Positions 15,546 to 23,642 are shown, counted from the first letter of the stretch. The stretch is DNA of 33,476 bases from Desulfobacterales bacterium (GCA_030145015.1 JAQYWI010000045.1:1-33476), one strand, 5' to 3'. Program-made: numbers and translations. Notes: generated by a model not told the origin, from the sequence alone.

Positions 15546-17915
15546 ATGAAGACAGATATCGAATCCAGTATCAATGAAGCCGAAGTTTGCCGCTCCATGG
15601 GATTATTTTCAGATTCGCTCAGCATTTACGAAAAAATACTCGGGAGTGTGTCACCCCAGGATACTCAAACCCACGATAAAATTGAGAAGCGGATCCGGTT
15701 GCTGAAACAAGAAATTGACAGTCATGAAGAAACCGCGCCAAAAGGTGTTTCGGCAAAAGAAATTACCATGCTCCGCAAGCGCTTATCAGACCAGGGAGAT
15801 GTTCCCGCGATTCTTGATAGTGCCTCGGCTTTTAAAGAGATGGGCCTGCACGGAGAGGCCATACCCGAATTTGTCAAACTGCTTAAAGAGGATTATCCCG
15901 TTGGCAAAGTCATTCCAGAGCTCTCCGAATGCCTGCTAAAATTGCATTCCCCGTCCAAAGCAACCGAAGAATTGAACGACCTGCTAAACAGTCAAAAACT
16001 CGAAAAAAAAGATGTCGCCCACATTAGATTTCTTTTTGGTCAGGAAATGGAGAAACGCGACCATCGCGAAGTCGCCCTTGATAATTACAAGGCAGCCCAC
16101 AAATTGAATCCGGGTGATGCGGAGATCAAAAAACGAATGGATTCGATTGCGGCCACATTTACCACCGGCTCCAAATACGATTATCTGCTGCGTGAGAAGA
16201 TGGTCACTACGGACCAATTGCAGCAGGCCTTTGCCCTGTCTAAAAAGATGAACAAAAGTGTCGAATTTGTTCTGATTGAACATAACAAAATCAGCAAAAA
16301 AGCCATCGCTAAATCCTTTTCCCTTTTTTATGATACGACGTTTCGTGAATTTGATCCGTCCTTTACGACTCCGGTCGAGTTGCTGTCCAATCTGAAAAAA
16401 GCATTTTTGCTGAACGAATACTGGGTTCCGATGAGCTGGGATAAAGAGGGTGTCGAGATCCTGGTTGACGACCCCCGGGATCTGAATAAGACCGATAATA
16501 TCAAAACCTTGATGAAAACCAGTCGGATCAATTTTACGGTGGCGATCCGTGAAGATATCGAGCAATATATTAGAAAATTTTTTGATGGCGGGCAGGGGAC
16601 ACAAGATACGCAAAGGATTGATCATGCTCTTGATGATTTTGATTTAATTCCGGATGTCTCTTTTGAAGAAGAGGAGGAGGATGAGGGTCCGGAAGACGAG
16701 GGTTTCGATGAGGCGTCCGGTCGGATCGTTAAGCTTGTGGACCAGGTCGTTATTGCGGCCTACCGCAAAAATTCATCGGATATACATATTGAACCCTCCT
16801 CGATTACGAAATCCACTACGATTCGCTTCCGCTTGGACGGTGTCTGCCAGGAATATATGAGAGTCCCAAATTCCATGGTGCGCGGCATTATCTCCAGAAT
16901 CAAGATTATGTCTAACCTGGATATTGCCGAACGGCGTTTGCCCCAGGACGGAAAGATTAAATTCAGACGCAAAGGTGTCCCGACATTTGAACTCCGGGTG
17001 GCCACCCTGCCAACTCAGGGCGGTTATGAAGATGTTGTCATGCGGATCCTAGCCTCTGCCGGCGCCATGCAAATCAATGAAATGGGACTCACCAATCGGA
17101 ACGCTGAGGTGATGAAGCGTATCATCGCAAAACCCTACGGTCTGATTCTGGCAGTGGGTCCCACCGGTTCCGGTAAGACCACATCCCTGCATGCCATCCT
17201 CAGCTATATCAACAAGCCGGGCATAAAGATATGGACCGCCGAAGATCCGATCGAAATCACTCAATCAGGTTTGCGGCAGGTGGAAGTGAAGCCGAAAATC
17301 GGCCTGGATTTTGCGCGTGTCATGCGCGCGTTTCTGAGGGCCGACCCGGATGTCATCATGATCGGTGAAATGCGGGATGAGGAGACCGCTTCCATCGGCA
17401 TTGAGGCCTCTTTGACGGGGCATCTGGTCTTTTCTACCCTGCACACCAATAGCGCGCCGGAAACCATTACGCGGCTGCTGGATATGGGTCTCAATCCGCT
17501 TAATTTTTCCGATGCTTTTCTGGGCGTGTTGGCCCAGCGGCTAACGCGGCGTGTTTGTAAAGACTGTATGGAAGAATATCCTCTGACAAAAGATGATTAT
17601 GAAATGATTTATGTAGATTACGGCGAAAAATTTTGGGGGCAGACCGGTATTGAATATGACCCGGATATGACCCTTTATCGGCCTGCCGGATGCGATTCCT
17701 GTTCCAATACCGGGTACCGCGGCCGCATGGGCATCCATGAACTCATGGAAGGTACACCCAAGATAAAATTGATGATTAAAAAGCAGGCCAATACGGAAAT
17801 GCTTTTTGCCCAGGCCATGAAAGAAGGCATGTCCACCTTGAGGCAGGATGGGATCATGAAGGTATTTAAGGGGCTTACCGATATGTCCGAAGTGCGGCGG
17901 GTATGTATTAATTAA
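15546..17915 (+). CDS. TPR-MshEN-PilB/GspE-type secretion ATPase
   Basis: This is a hexameric type IV pilus/type II secretion motor ATPase with an unusual front end. Residues 1-205 look like TPR helices (repeated K-E-M-G-L-H-G-E-A-I-P-E-F type units). About 212-350 is a MshEN/GspE N-terminal domain, and an acidic linker with five consecutive glutamates lies near 375-390. The motor domain has Walker A G-P-T-G-S-G-K-T-T (538-546), Walker B with E608, the histidine box G-H-L-V-F-S-T-L-H-T-N, and a zinc-binding tetracysteine C671/C674/C716/C719. It is last in the MglA operon, and no pilin, PilC or PilQ gene is nearby. MglA-family GTPases control PilB/PilT polarity in Myxococcus, so the motor is a plausible effector here. 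Confidence 0.93.
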   Translation: MKTDIESSINEAEVCRSMGLFSDSLSIYEKILGSVSPQDTQTHDKIEKRIRLLKQEIDSHEETAPKGVSAKEITMLRKRLSDQGDVPAILDSASAFKEMGLHGEAIPEFVKLLKEDYPVGKVIPELSECLLKLHSPSKATEELNDLLNSQKLEKKDVAHIRFLFGQEMEKRDHREVALDNYKAAHKLNPGDAEIKKRMDSIAATFTTGSKYDYLLREKMVTTDQLQQAFALSKKMNKSVEFVLIEHNKISKKAIAKSFSLFYDTTFREFDPSFTTPVELLSNLKKAFLLNEYWVPMSWDKEGVEILVDDPRDLNKTDNIKTLMKTSRINFTVAIREDIEQYIRKFFDGGQGTQDTQRIDHALDDFDLIPDVSFEEEEEDEGPEDEGFDEASGRIVKLVDQVVIAAYRKNSSDIHIEPSSITKSTTIRFRLDGVCQEYMRVPNSMVRGIISRIKIMSNLDIAERRLPQDGKIKFRRKGVPTFELRVATLPTQGGYEDVVMRILASAGAMQINEMGLTNRNAEVMKRIIAKPYGLILAVGPTGSGKTTSLHAILSYINKPGIKIWTAEDPIEITQSGLRQVEVKPKIGLDFARVMRAFLRADPDVIMIGEMRDEETASIGIEASLTGHLVFSTLHTNSAPETITRLLDMGLNPLNFSDAFLGVLAQRLTRRVCKDCMEEYPLTKDDYEMIYVDYGEKFWGQTGIEYDPDMTLYRPAGCDSCSNTGYRGRMGIHELMEGTPKIKLMIKKQANTEMLFAQAMKEGMSTLRQDGIMKVFKGLTDMSEVRRVCIN

Positions 17916-17920
17916 GGAAC

Positions 17921-17950
17921 GGTTCAAGGTTCAGGGTTCAGGGTTCAAGG
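17921..17950. repeat. Four tandem GGTTCA(A/G) heptamers
   Basis: GGTTCAA, GGTTCAG, GGTTCAG and GGTTCAA run head to tail at 17921-17948, starting six bases after the ATPase stop. The next 40 bases contain loosely related AATTCGGAATTGCAG sequence but no clear inverted array. Confidence 0.85.
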
Positions 17951-18028
17951 GGTAGTGAATTCGGAATTGCAGAATTAAGGGCCAACCATCGATAATCCTA
18001 AATTATCAAATTACCCCTTCTATTTTTA

Positions 18029-18706
18029 ATGGAAATCGGTTCCCAGGAATGGCAAAACTTCATTATAGACGGTGCTCGCAAGCTTGGTGTTGAAATCGAT
18101 GCGGGCATAACCGCTCAATTTTCCATCCACGCTTCTGAACTGATCAAATGGAACCGCAAACTTAACCTCACCTCCATTACCCATCCCCAAGAGCTTGCGG
18201 TCAAGCATTTTTTAGATTCTTTGGCCCCCGCTCATTTCATTCCCGACAATATCCGGATGCTCGATATCGGTTCCGGAGGCGGTTTTCCGGGAATTCCCCT
18301 AAAGGTTTTGAACCCTTCCTTAAAAGTGATGTTGATTGATGGGACTCGCAAGAAAGTCAATTTTTTAAAACATGCGCTGCGAACCCTTAAGCTTGAAAGC
18401 ATCGAGGCTCACCAAATTCGTGCTGAAAACCTGCATGAGGATCCCACCTGTGTAAATTTATTCGATGTCATTATCAGCCGGGCGCTGTCTTCATTGAAAT
18501 TATTTGTTAAAATGGCTTTACCGTTACTGGCGCAGCAAGGAATCATTATGGCAATGAAAGGGGAGGTGAATCAGGAAGAATTGGATGCGGTCGACTTAGA
18601 TGGCCTGGAGGATCGCTATCATTTTGAAGTCAAAAATTACAAACTCCCTTCAATTGAAGCTGCTAGATCCATTGTTATCATCAGGCACCTTCATTCAAAA
18701 GAATAA
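18029..18706 (+). CDS. rsmG: 16S rRNA (guanine527-N7)-methyltransferase
   Basis: RsmG (GidB) methylates G527 of 16S rRNA with S-adenosylmethionine. The 225-residue length is typical. The signature segments are W-N-R-K-L-N-L-T-S-I near residue 45, the SAM loop L-D-I-G-S-G-G-G-F-P-G-I-P-L near 80-93, the D-G-T-R-K-K-V-N-F-L strand, and F-D-V-I-I-S-R-A later. No strong ribosome binding site precedes the ATG. In many bacteria rsmG sits beside parA-parB near the replication origin; neither is in view here, but a parS-like site lies about 4 kb away. Confidence 0.95.
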   Translation: MEIGSQEWQNFIIDGARKLGVEIDAGITAQFSIHASELIKWNRKLNLTSITHPQELAVKHFLDSLAPAHFIPDNIRMLDIGSGGGFPGIPLKVLNPSLKVMLIDGTRKKVNFLKHALRTLKLESIEAHQIRAENLHEDPTCVNLFDVIISRALSSLKLFVKMALPLLAQQGIIMAMKGEVNQEELDAVDLDGLEDRYHFEVKNYKLPSIEAARSIVIIRHLHSKE

Positions 18707-18737
18707 TTCCTTAAAGGTATTTCACTTAGGGCCGATA

Positions 18738-18767
18738 CAAGTAACAACAATCAAGTTGCAAGTAACA
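18738..18767. promoter_or_regulatory. Paired CAAGTAACA direct repeats, possible operator
   Basis: CAAGTAACA occurs at 18738-18746 and 18759-18767, 21 bases apart (two helical turns), ending 17 bases before the ATG of the ribbon-helix-helix-like gene. A third copy, inside the 13-mer GTTGCAAGTAACA, lies in that gene at 19112-19124. The spacing suits a dimeric repressor on one DNA face, so autoregulation is possible. Confidence 0.4.
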
Positions 18768-18784
18768 CACAATGGGGTGGCCAT

Positions 18785-19384
18785 ATGAAAACACCAAATA
18801 GCGAACGACAAAGAAAATGGAAAAAAAAGCAGGTGTCAAACGGATTGAGGGCTGTCACGGTTATGTTGCCAACCCTCATCAAGGATCTGATAGACATGGA
18901 ATGCAAAGAAACAGGGGATACGATTGCCAAAGTTATCGAAAGAGCTGTCATCAACCTGCTGGGTTCTGCGGCGACTGCTTCAAATCGATCCATCGTAACT
19001 GCATCAAACGATGTATTAAGGGATTTGCCGACTGAGGATATGCAGCAGATAGCCGCTGATCTCAAATGCATTTTTCATCGGTTTGAAAAGCTGGCCGGCA
19101 TGAAAACTCCAGTTGCAAGTAACAAAATAACCGTTACAAATGACGGTTCAGAGAAACCTGAACCGCAAAATGGCTATCCGAAAGAAATTTACCGTTTGGT
19201 TAGACTGCTGCATAACATGGAAGTCAGTCATGATGAAATTGCCGTTACCCTCCATAAACGCAAATATAAGACTTTATCCGGAGATAATGAATGGAAGATA
19301 GGCGATATCAAAGCGGTTTTAGATGATATCAATCAAAAATACGGTCACATAGATCCTCTTTTTCCGATATTAGACAATCCTTAG
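18785..19384 (+). CDS. Ribbon-helix-helix-like protein with recombinase-type C-terminal segment
   Basis: No exact family is recognised. The N-terminus is strongly basic (R-Q-R-K-W-K-K-K-Q) and leads into R-A-V-T-V-M-L-P-T-L-I-K-D-L-I-D, the strand-helix pattern of ribbon-helix-helix DNA-binding domains. The middle has repeated A-S-N motifs (A-T-A-S-N, V-T-A-S-N, V-A-S-N). The last 65 residues (E-I-A-V-T-L-H-K-R-K-Y-K-T-L-S-G-D-N-E-W) resemble the small helix-turn-helix seen after the catalytic domain of large serine recombinases. GGGGTGG precedes the ATG. The protein could be a regulator of plasmid or mobile-element origin. Open frame continues in phase back to the rsmG stop without another usual start. 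Confidence 0.75.
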   Translation: MKTPNSERQRKWKKKQVSNGLRAVTVMLPTLIKDLIDMECKETGDTIAKVIERAVINLLGSAATASNRSIVTASNDVLRDLPTEDMQQIAADLKCIFHRFEKLAGMKTPVASNKITVTNDGSEKPEPQNGYPKEIYRLVRLLHNMEVSHDEIAVTLHKRKYKTLSGDNEWKIGDIKAVLDDINQKYGHIDPLFPILDNP

Positions 19385-19463
19385 GTAGTAGAGTCTATCG
19401 GGAAAATATATTTAACATCCTATGGTAAAGTTTTAAACCCATAAGAAGTGCTTATAACCGCAA

Positions 19464-19620
19464 GTGCGCTAAAGTGACGAGTGAACTAAAGTGACTAAAG
19501 TTAAGGAATTCTTCCATTTTTATTAAAAGATGGAGCGCGAGCGACGCCATAACTTTAGGCACTTCTAACTTTAGAGCACCTTTGGAACTTTTTTCTCTGT
19601 CTTCCAAGATGAACTGCTAA
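19464..19620 (-). repeat. Dispersed palindromic element, copy A
   Basis: Read on the minus strand, 19507-19620 matches the plus strand at 23643-23780 nearly base for base. Shared blocks include TCTAAAGTTAGAAGTGCC-like and GCGCTCCATCTTTTA segments. The outer part (19464-19505) holds repeated CTAAAGTGA nonamers that are inverse copies of the CTAAAGTT units at 19551-19575, so the whole element folds on itself. It lies between the ribbon-helix-helix-like gene and the PurF paralogue. Confidence 0.75.
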
Positions 19621-19634
19621 TTTTGAGATAAGGC

Positions 19635-21038
19635 CTAGAAATAACTACTCCCGTCCCAGCAATGCGTACATAGCTTCTCTTTTGGCAAACCGATTGCTTC
19701 AACCAGATCTTCCAATTTCTGGTATTGTAAGGAGGTCAGTTTTAACCGTTGCCTAATCTTATCAACCATCGCCTGATTTCTTTCCGAACCGTCTTCGGCA
19801 TATTCGGATAAAAGTTTATCGTCTGTGCCTTCAAGTTCCGCTATGGCTTTACGGCCGGCAAGATCAAGTGTTGATCGTGAAGTGGAAAAATTTAAGAAAT
19901 CACAGGGATAAATGAGGGTCGGGCAGGCCGGCCGCATGTGGACCTCTTTGGCCCCGTATTCATATAAAACTTGAATGGTATCCTGCAACTGAGTGCCGCG
20001 TACGATTGAGTCCTCGCAAAAAAGAATTTTTTTATCTTCGATCAGTTCCCTCACCGGGATGAGTTTCATTTTTGCCACCAGGTCCCTCGTGCTTTGATTC
20101 TGGGGCATAAAGCTTCTGGGCCAGGTCGGTGTATATTTAACAAAAGGTCGGACATAGGGGATATTCTTTTCATTCGCATATCCGACGGCATGCCCGATGC
20201 CGGAATCCGGAATACCGGCGACAAAATCGATATCAACACGGTCATTTTTTGCCAGCGCCTTTCCGCATCGGTTTCGGGTGGTTTCCACATTGATCCCTTC
20301 GTAGCTTGTCGCCGGGTAGCCGTAATATACCCACAGAAATGCACATATCTGCATCGGATCTTGAGGCGCTTTTCTTTGTTCAAATCCGTCTGCTGTTATG
20401 ATAACAATTTCACCGGGGCCCAGGTGTTTTTCAATCTCATAGCGAAGGTTGGGAAAGGCGCAGGATTCCGACGCCGCTGCATATGCGCCTTCTTTTTTAC
20501 CGATAACGATCGGTGTGCGGCCCAATTTATCCCGCGCCGCATAAATGCCCTTTTCCGTGAGCAAAAGCATCGAGCAGGAGCCTTTGATGGCTTCCTGGGC
20601 GTGCTGGATACCCTCTTCAAAAGATCCTTTTTCACAGATTAACATCGCCACCAACTCGGTCGGGCTGGTTTCGCCTTTGCTCATCTCCGAAAAGTGCATT
20701 TTACTGTTAAGTGCGTTTGTCGTAAGTTCGTCGATGTTATTGATTTTACTCACAGTAACGATTGCAAAGGTGCCCAGATGCGAACCGATGATCAGTGGCT
20801 GGGGATCATGATCGCTGATGATGCCAATTCCTTTGTGGCCGTGTAATTTTGGAAGATCAGGTTCAAATTTGGATCGGAAATAATCATTCTCAATGTTATG
20901 GATCGCCCGTGAGAAATCCTTTGTGTTTTGTACCGCAAGACCTCCCCGTTTGGTCCCGAGATGGGAATGGTAATCGGTTCCATAAAATAAGTCATTCAAG
21001 CAATCTTCTTTCGCTGCACAGCCAAACAGTCCTCCCAT
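19635..21038 (-). CDS. PurF-like amidophosphoribosyltransferase paralogue without the catalytic cysteine
   Basis: The 467-residue protein has PurF architecture: an Ntn glutaminase-like domain (1-230) followed by a phosphoribosyltransferase domain. The PRPP loop C-E-D-S-I-V-R-G-T-Q, the G-I-P-D-S-G segment and the flexible-loop R-S-F-M-P-Q-N-Q-S-T-R are intact, and the C-terminus has C-T-H-C-W-D-G. The start is M-G-G-L-F-G, with glycine where every active glutaminase has the N-terminal cysteine nucleophile. Other glutamine-site motifs (H-V-R-Y-S-T, H-N-G) are also replaced. AAGGAGGAATT before the ATG fixes the start. It may use free ammonia, another nucleophile, or have a new role. I recall similar Cys-less paralogues in related sulfate reducers. 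Confidence 0.9.
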   Translation of the reverse strand: MGGLFGCAAKEDCLNDLFYGTDYHSHLGTKRGGLAVQNTKDFSRAIHNIENDYFRSKFEPDLPKLHGHKGIGIISDHDPQPLIIGSHLGTFAIVTVSKINNIDELTTNALNSKMHFSEMSKGETSPTELVAMLICEKGSFEEGIQHAQEAIKGSCSMLLLTEKGIYAARDKLGRTPIVIGKKEGAYAAASESCAFPNLRYEIEKHLGPGEIVIITADGFEQRKAPQDPMQICAFLWVYYGYPATSYEGINVETTRNRCGKALAKNDRVDIDFVAGIPDSGIGHAVGYANEKNIPYVRPFVKYTPTWPRSFMPQNQSTRDLVAKMKLIPVRELIEDKKILFCEDSIVRGTQLQDTIQVLYEYGAKEVHMRPACPTLIYPCDFLNFSTSRSTLDLAGRKAIAELEGTDDKLLSEYAEDGSERNQAMVDKIRQRLKLTSLQYQKLEDLVEAIGLPKEKLCTHCWDGSSYF

Positions 21039-21061
21039 CAGAATTCCTCCTTTTCGCTTTC

Positions 21062-21550
21062 TCAGTCTGTGAATTCAATTAATCGGACACTCAAACCATT
21101 CCTCTGTAGACTGAGCAGGGCTACAGAGGCCGGATGGCCGAATTTTGGATAAGATGCACTTCCGGGATTTAGGAAGGTAATCCCATTTTTTTCATATATA
21201 TCCGGACGGTGGGTATGACCGCTGATAATTGCCTTGAAATCGGAGTTGCCGGGGGCGACCTCGAACCTGTTTGCAATATGAAGCACATACACGACAATTG
21301 GGCCAATTTCAATGAATTCCGATTTCGGCAGATTGTTGGCCCATTTTCCAAAATCCATATTTCCTCTTACAGCAACGATCGGGGAAATTTGGGACAGCGC
21401 TTTAAGGACCTTTTCATCACCGATATCGCCGGCGTGAATGATCAGATCAACCTTTTCAAAAGCCTTTTGCACCCCGGCAGGTAGACGCCCGTGCGTATCG
21501 GATATCACCCCGATCAGATAATTATCTTTGAGTTCAAATTTTTTCGTCAT
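21062..21550 (-). CDS. YfcE/MJ0936-type metallophosphoesterase
   Basis: This is a two-metal phosphodiesterase fold. S-D-T-H-G (D18, H20), H-A-G-D-I-G-D (D42), G-N-M-D and G-H-T-H-R-P are all present in order, with N-P-G-S-A-S near the end. From the ATG at 21550 the product is 162 residues, the family norm, and opens M-T-K-K-F-E-L-K-D-N-Y-L-I-G-V-I-S-D. The frame stays open for another 78 codons upstream to 21784; that extension is basic, unlike the family, and has no good start signal. The order arfB, phosphoesterase, purF-like on one strand suggests one operon. The physiological substrate is not predictable. Confidence 0.88.
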   Translation of the reverse strand: MTKKFELKDNYLIGVISDTHGRLPAGVQKAFEKVDLIIHAGDIGDEKVLKALSQISPIVAVRGNMDFGKWANNLPKSEFIEIGPIVVYVLHIANRFEVAPGNSDFKAIISGHTHRPDIYEKNGITFLNPGSASYPKFGHPASVALLSLQRNGLSVRLIEFTD

Positions 21551-21787
21551 TTGAAGTAAAGCTTTCGACCTTACATTAATCGGGAAACCGGATCGATCCA
21601 CCAAAGCCGGGTCAACCCTAAACCGTGCCCGGGCTCTTTGGACGATGAGCGCACGGTTTCTCGACAAAAGATGAGCGTTGTCCAACCTTTGCAGAAAGAA
21701 CAACTTACTTACGGGATCATTAAGTTGGATGTCAAGGTGATTTCTCATTACGGCAGATTTTCGAAGGCGGTGGGTGGTGCTCAAAAC

Positions 21788-22216
21788 TCAATCTTCCGGG
21801 AGCTTAACCGTGCGGCGCCGGTGTTTAATTTCAGCGCGTTTTTTTTTAATTAATAATCGCTTTTCTTTGGCAGCCGGGGATGGTTTGGTTTTTCGCCGGG
21901 GTTTTGGTCTGACCGCTGCCTTGCGGATAAGCGCAATGAGGCGTTGGATGGCATCTTTGCGGTTTTTGTCCTGACTTCTAAATTGGCGGGCCTTAATAAC
22001 CAGAACGCCATCTTCGGTCATTCTTTTGCCCGCAATCTGTATCAGACGCTGGCGGATTTCTTCCGGCAGTGTGTCCGATCGGGCCGCATTAAATCGAAGT
22101 TGAACCGCAGTAGACACTTTATTGACGTTTTGGCCACCCGGTCCGGATGAACGCATAAAGTCCAATTGGATGTCGTCTTCGTTGATGAATAAGGTCTCTG
22201 TGATTTGGATCTTCAA
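21788..22216 (-). CDS. arfB: Alternative ribosome-rescue factor B (peptidyl-tRNA hydrolase)
   Basis: ArfB (YaeJ) releases peptides from ribosomes stalled without a stop codon. The GGQ motif lies at residues 27-29 within S-S-G-P-G-G-Q-N-V-N-K-V, and the single release-factor catalytic domain is followed by a basic tail (R-P-K-P-R-R-K-T-K-P, K-R-L-L-I-K-K-K-R) that threads into the mRNA channel. At 142 residues it has the ArfB length and lacks the codon-recognition domains of RF1/RF2. Confidence 0.93.
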   Translation of the reverse strand: MKIQITETLFINEDDIQLDFMRSSGPGGQNVNKVSTAVQLRFNAARSDTLPEEIRQRLIQIAGKRMTEDGVLVIKARQFRSQDKNRKDAIQRLIALIRKAAVRPKPRRKTKPSPAAKEKRLLIKKKRAEIKHRRRTVKLPED

Positions 22217-22237
22217 TGATTTAAAACCTTATTAAAC

Positions 22238-22327
22238 TGGAATGATGGAAAGTTGGAATGTTGGAACATTGGATCTATACAGCACCACATTGAAAAAATC
22301 ATGATTCCTGCATTCCATTATTCCAAG
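22238..22327. repeat. Octamer array with inverted arm
   Basis: Five 8-bp units beginning TGGAA or TGGAT run in strict phase at 22238-22277. After a 26-base spacer, three 8-bp units of the complementary type (ATTCCTGC, ATTCCATT, ATTCCAAG) run at 22304-22327. The arms can pair imperfectly. It follows the arfB start on the upstream side. Confidence 0.75.
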
Positions 22328-22462
22328 CGAGCGGCATAAAGCCATCGTTTTTAAAATCTAAATGCTTGTGTATGTTATAAAGATTCCGAGGCCAATTATG
22401 CTGACATGGATTTTACGTATATTATCGTAACTAGCGTCATAAAACAATGGTTCGCGTTTTCT

Positions 22463-22478
22463 AGTTTCACGTGAAAAC
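22463..22478. promoter_or_regulatory. parS-like palindrome (TTTCACGTGAAA core)
   Basis: AGTTTCACGTGAAAAC contains a perfect 12-bp palindrome at 22465-22476. It matches the bacterial ParB-binding consensus TGTTTCACGTGAAACA at 13 of 16 positions, with all mismatches in the outer flanks. It could be a chromosome-partition site, or an operator for the PfpI-family gene 170 bases downstream. Confidence 0.45.
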
Positions 22479-22651
22479 ACATTTTATAGTGTTTCATATG
22501 CAATATCAGCACAATAACTTGATTTTTTCACCTAAATTTTTAAGGTTCATTTTGGTTTCGGTTGGGATATTTTTAGCAATGGACATTTCTGGAAAGATGC
22601 ATATATTGGGTTCGTTTCCCGCCATTTAAAAAGACAAACTAGGAGATAGAC

Positions 22652-23170
22652 ATGGAACTTAAAGACAAAAAAGTGGCCATTCCGGTAGAATCTTTGTTTA
22701 ATACGTTTGAATTTTGGTACCCTTATTACCGCTTGAAAGAAGCGGGTGCCAATGTGGTCGTTGTGGGGTCGGGCAGCTCTGATACCTATACCGGCAAACC
22801 CGGTACCGAAGTCAAGGTAGATGCAAGCATCGACCAGGTCTCAGCCGCTGATTTTGACGGGATTGTGATCCCCGGCGGATACGCCCCGGACATCATGCGG
22901 AGATACCCGAAAATGGTTCAGCTGGTAAAAGATCTATTTGAGGAGGGCAGGGTGGTTGCCGCCATCTGTCATGCAGGTTGGATGCTGGCTTCTGCGGAAA
23001 TTTTGAAAGGCAAAACGGTAACTTCATTTTTTGCCATTAAGGATGATCTGGTCCATGCCGGTGCGGAATGGGTTGATCAGGAAGTCGTTGTTGATGGGAA
23101 CTTAATTACCAGCCGTACGCCGGATGATCTGCCTGCATTTATGCGCAGCGTGATTGCTGCTTTGAAATAG
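22652..23170 (+). CDS. PfpI/DJ-1 family cysteine protease-like protein
   Basis: The 172-residue protein has the class I glutamine-amidotransferase-like fold of the PfpI/YhbO group: V-A-I-P-V-E-S near the start, F-D-G-I-V-I-P-G-G-Y-A-P-D, and the nucleophile elbow A-A-I-C-H-A-G-W with C106 and H107. Glu13 is in the position of the conserved helper acid. Members are reported as proteases, deglycases or stress proteins, and the activity here is undefined. AGGAGA precedes the ATG. A universal stress gene follows 75 bases later, which suggests a stress-response pair. Confidence 0.92.
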   Translation: MELKDKKVAIPVESLFNTFEFWYPYYRLKEAGANVVVVGSGSSDTYTGKPGTEVKVDASIDQVSAADFDGIVIPGGYAPDIMRRYPKMVQLVKDLFEEGRVVAAICHAGWMLASAEILKGKTVTSFFAIKDDLVHAGAEWVDQEVVVDGNLITSRTPDDLPAFMRSVIAALK

Positions 23171-23245
23171 CAATTCAGCGCTTGCATCCTTATTTGTACT
23201 TCCGGTATTAAGTTTCAATTTAATTTTAAGATCGAGGAGGTCACC

Positions 23246-23638
23246 ATGAAGATCTTGGTAGGGTATGACGGAACGAATTCGGCGAAAGATGCATTAAATC
23301 TTGCAAAATTTCATGCAAAAGCACTGGGCGCCTCGGTTGCGGTGGTTACCTCAATGCAGAAAGGAACAGACTCCCAAAGAAAAGAGATTGAGCAGGCGGA
23401 ACGGGGATTGGCGTATGCAAAAACATTATTTGAAGAAGATAACATTGCCTGCAACACGCACTTATTAATCCGCGGCTTATCGGCGGGTGAAGACCTGGTT
23501 GAGTTTGCCGATGAAAACGAGGTCGACGAAATTATTGTCGGTGTCAAACGCCGATCAAAAGTCGGAAAATTGCTGATGGGCTCTACCGCTCAATACGTGA
23601 TCTTGCAGGCGCAGTGCCCGGTTGTCAGCGTTAAGTAA
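23246..23638 (+). CDS. Universal stress protein (UspA family)
   Basis: A single Usp domain of 130 residues. It starts M-K-I-L-V-G-Y-D-G-T-N-S-A-K-D-A-L and ends with the nucleotide-binding pattern G-V-K-R-R-S-K-V-G-K-L-L-M-G-S-T-A-Q-Y-V-I followed by C-P-V-V-S-V-K. The G-2x-G-9x-G-S/T logic is roughly kept (V-G-V-K...G-K...G-S-T), so ATP binding is likely. GAGGAGG lies just before the ATG. It is probably cotranscribed with the PfpI-like gene. Confidence 0.93.
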   Translation: MKILVGYDGTNSAKDALNLAKFHAKALGASVAVVTSMQKGTDSQRKEIEQAERGLAYAKTLFEEDNIACNTHLLIRGLSAGEDLVEFADENEVDEIIVGVKRRSKVGKLLMGSTAQYVILQAQCPVVSVK

Positions 23639-23642
23639 AAAT

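Larger units (their letters stand above)
22217..22651. other. Intergenic region between divergent arfB and the PfpI gene
   Basis: 435 bases without a gene. It holds an octamer array with inverted arm (22238-22327) and a parS-like palindrome (22463-22478), described separately. The rest is AT-rich and should contain the outward promoters of both flanking genes; no clear promoter pair stands out. Confidence 0.5.

Noticed and set aside
15984..16625. 213-codon minus-strand frame inside the TPR-ATPase gene
   Set aside because: Antisense to a clear coding region, no ribosome binding site and no family resemblance.
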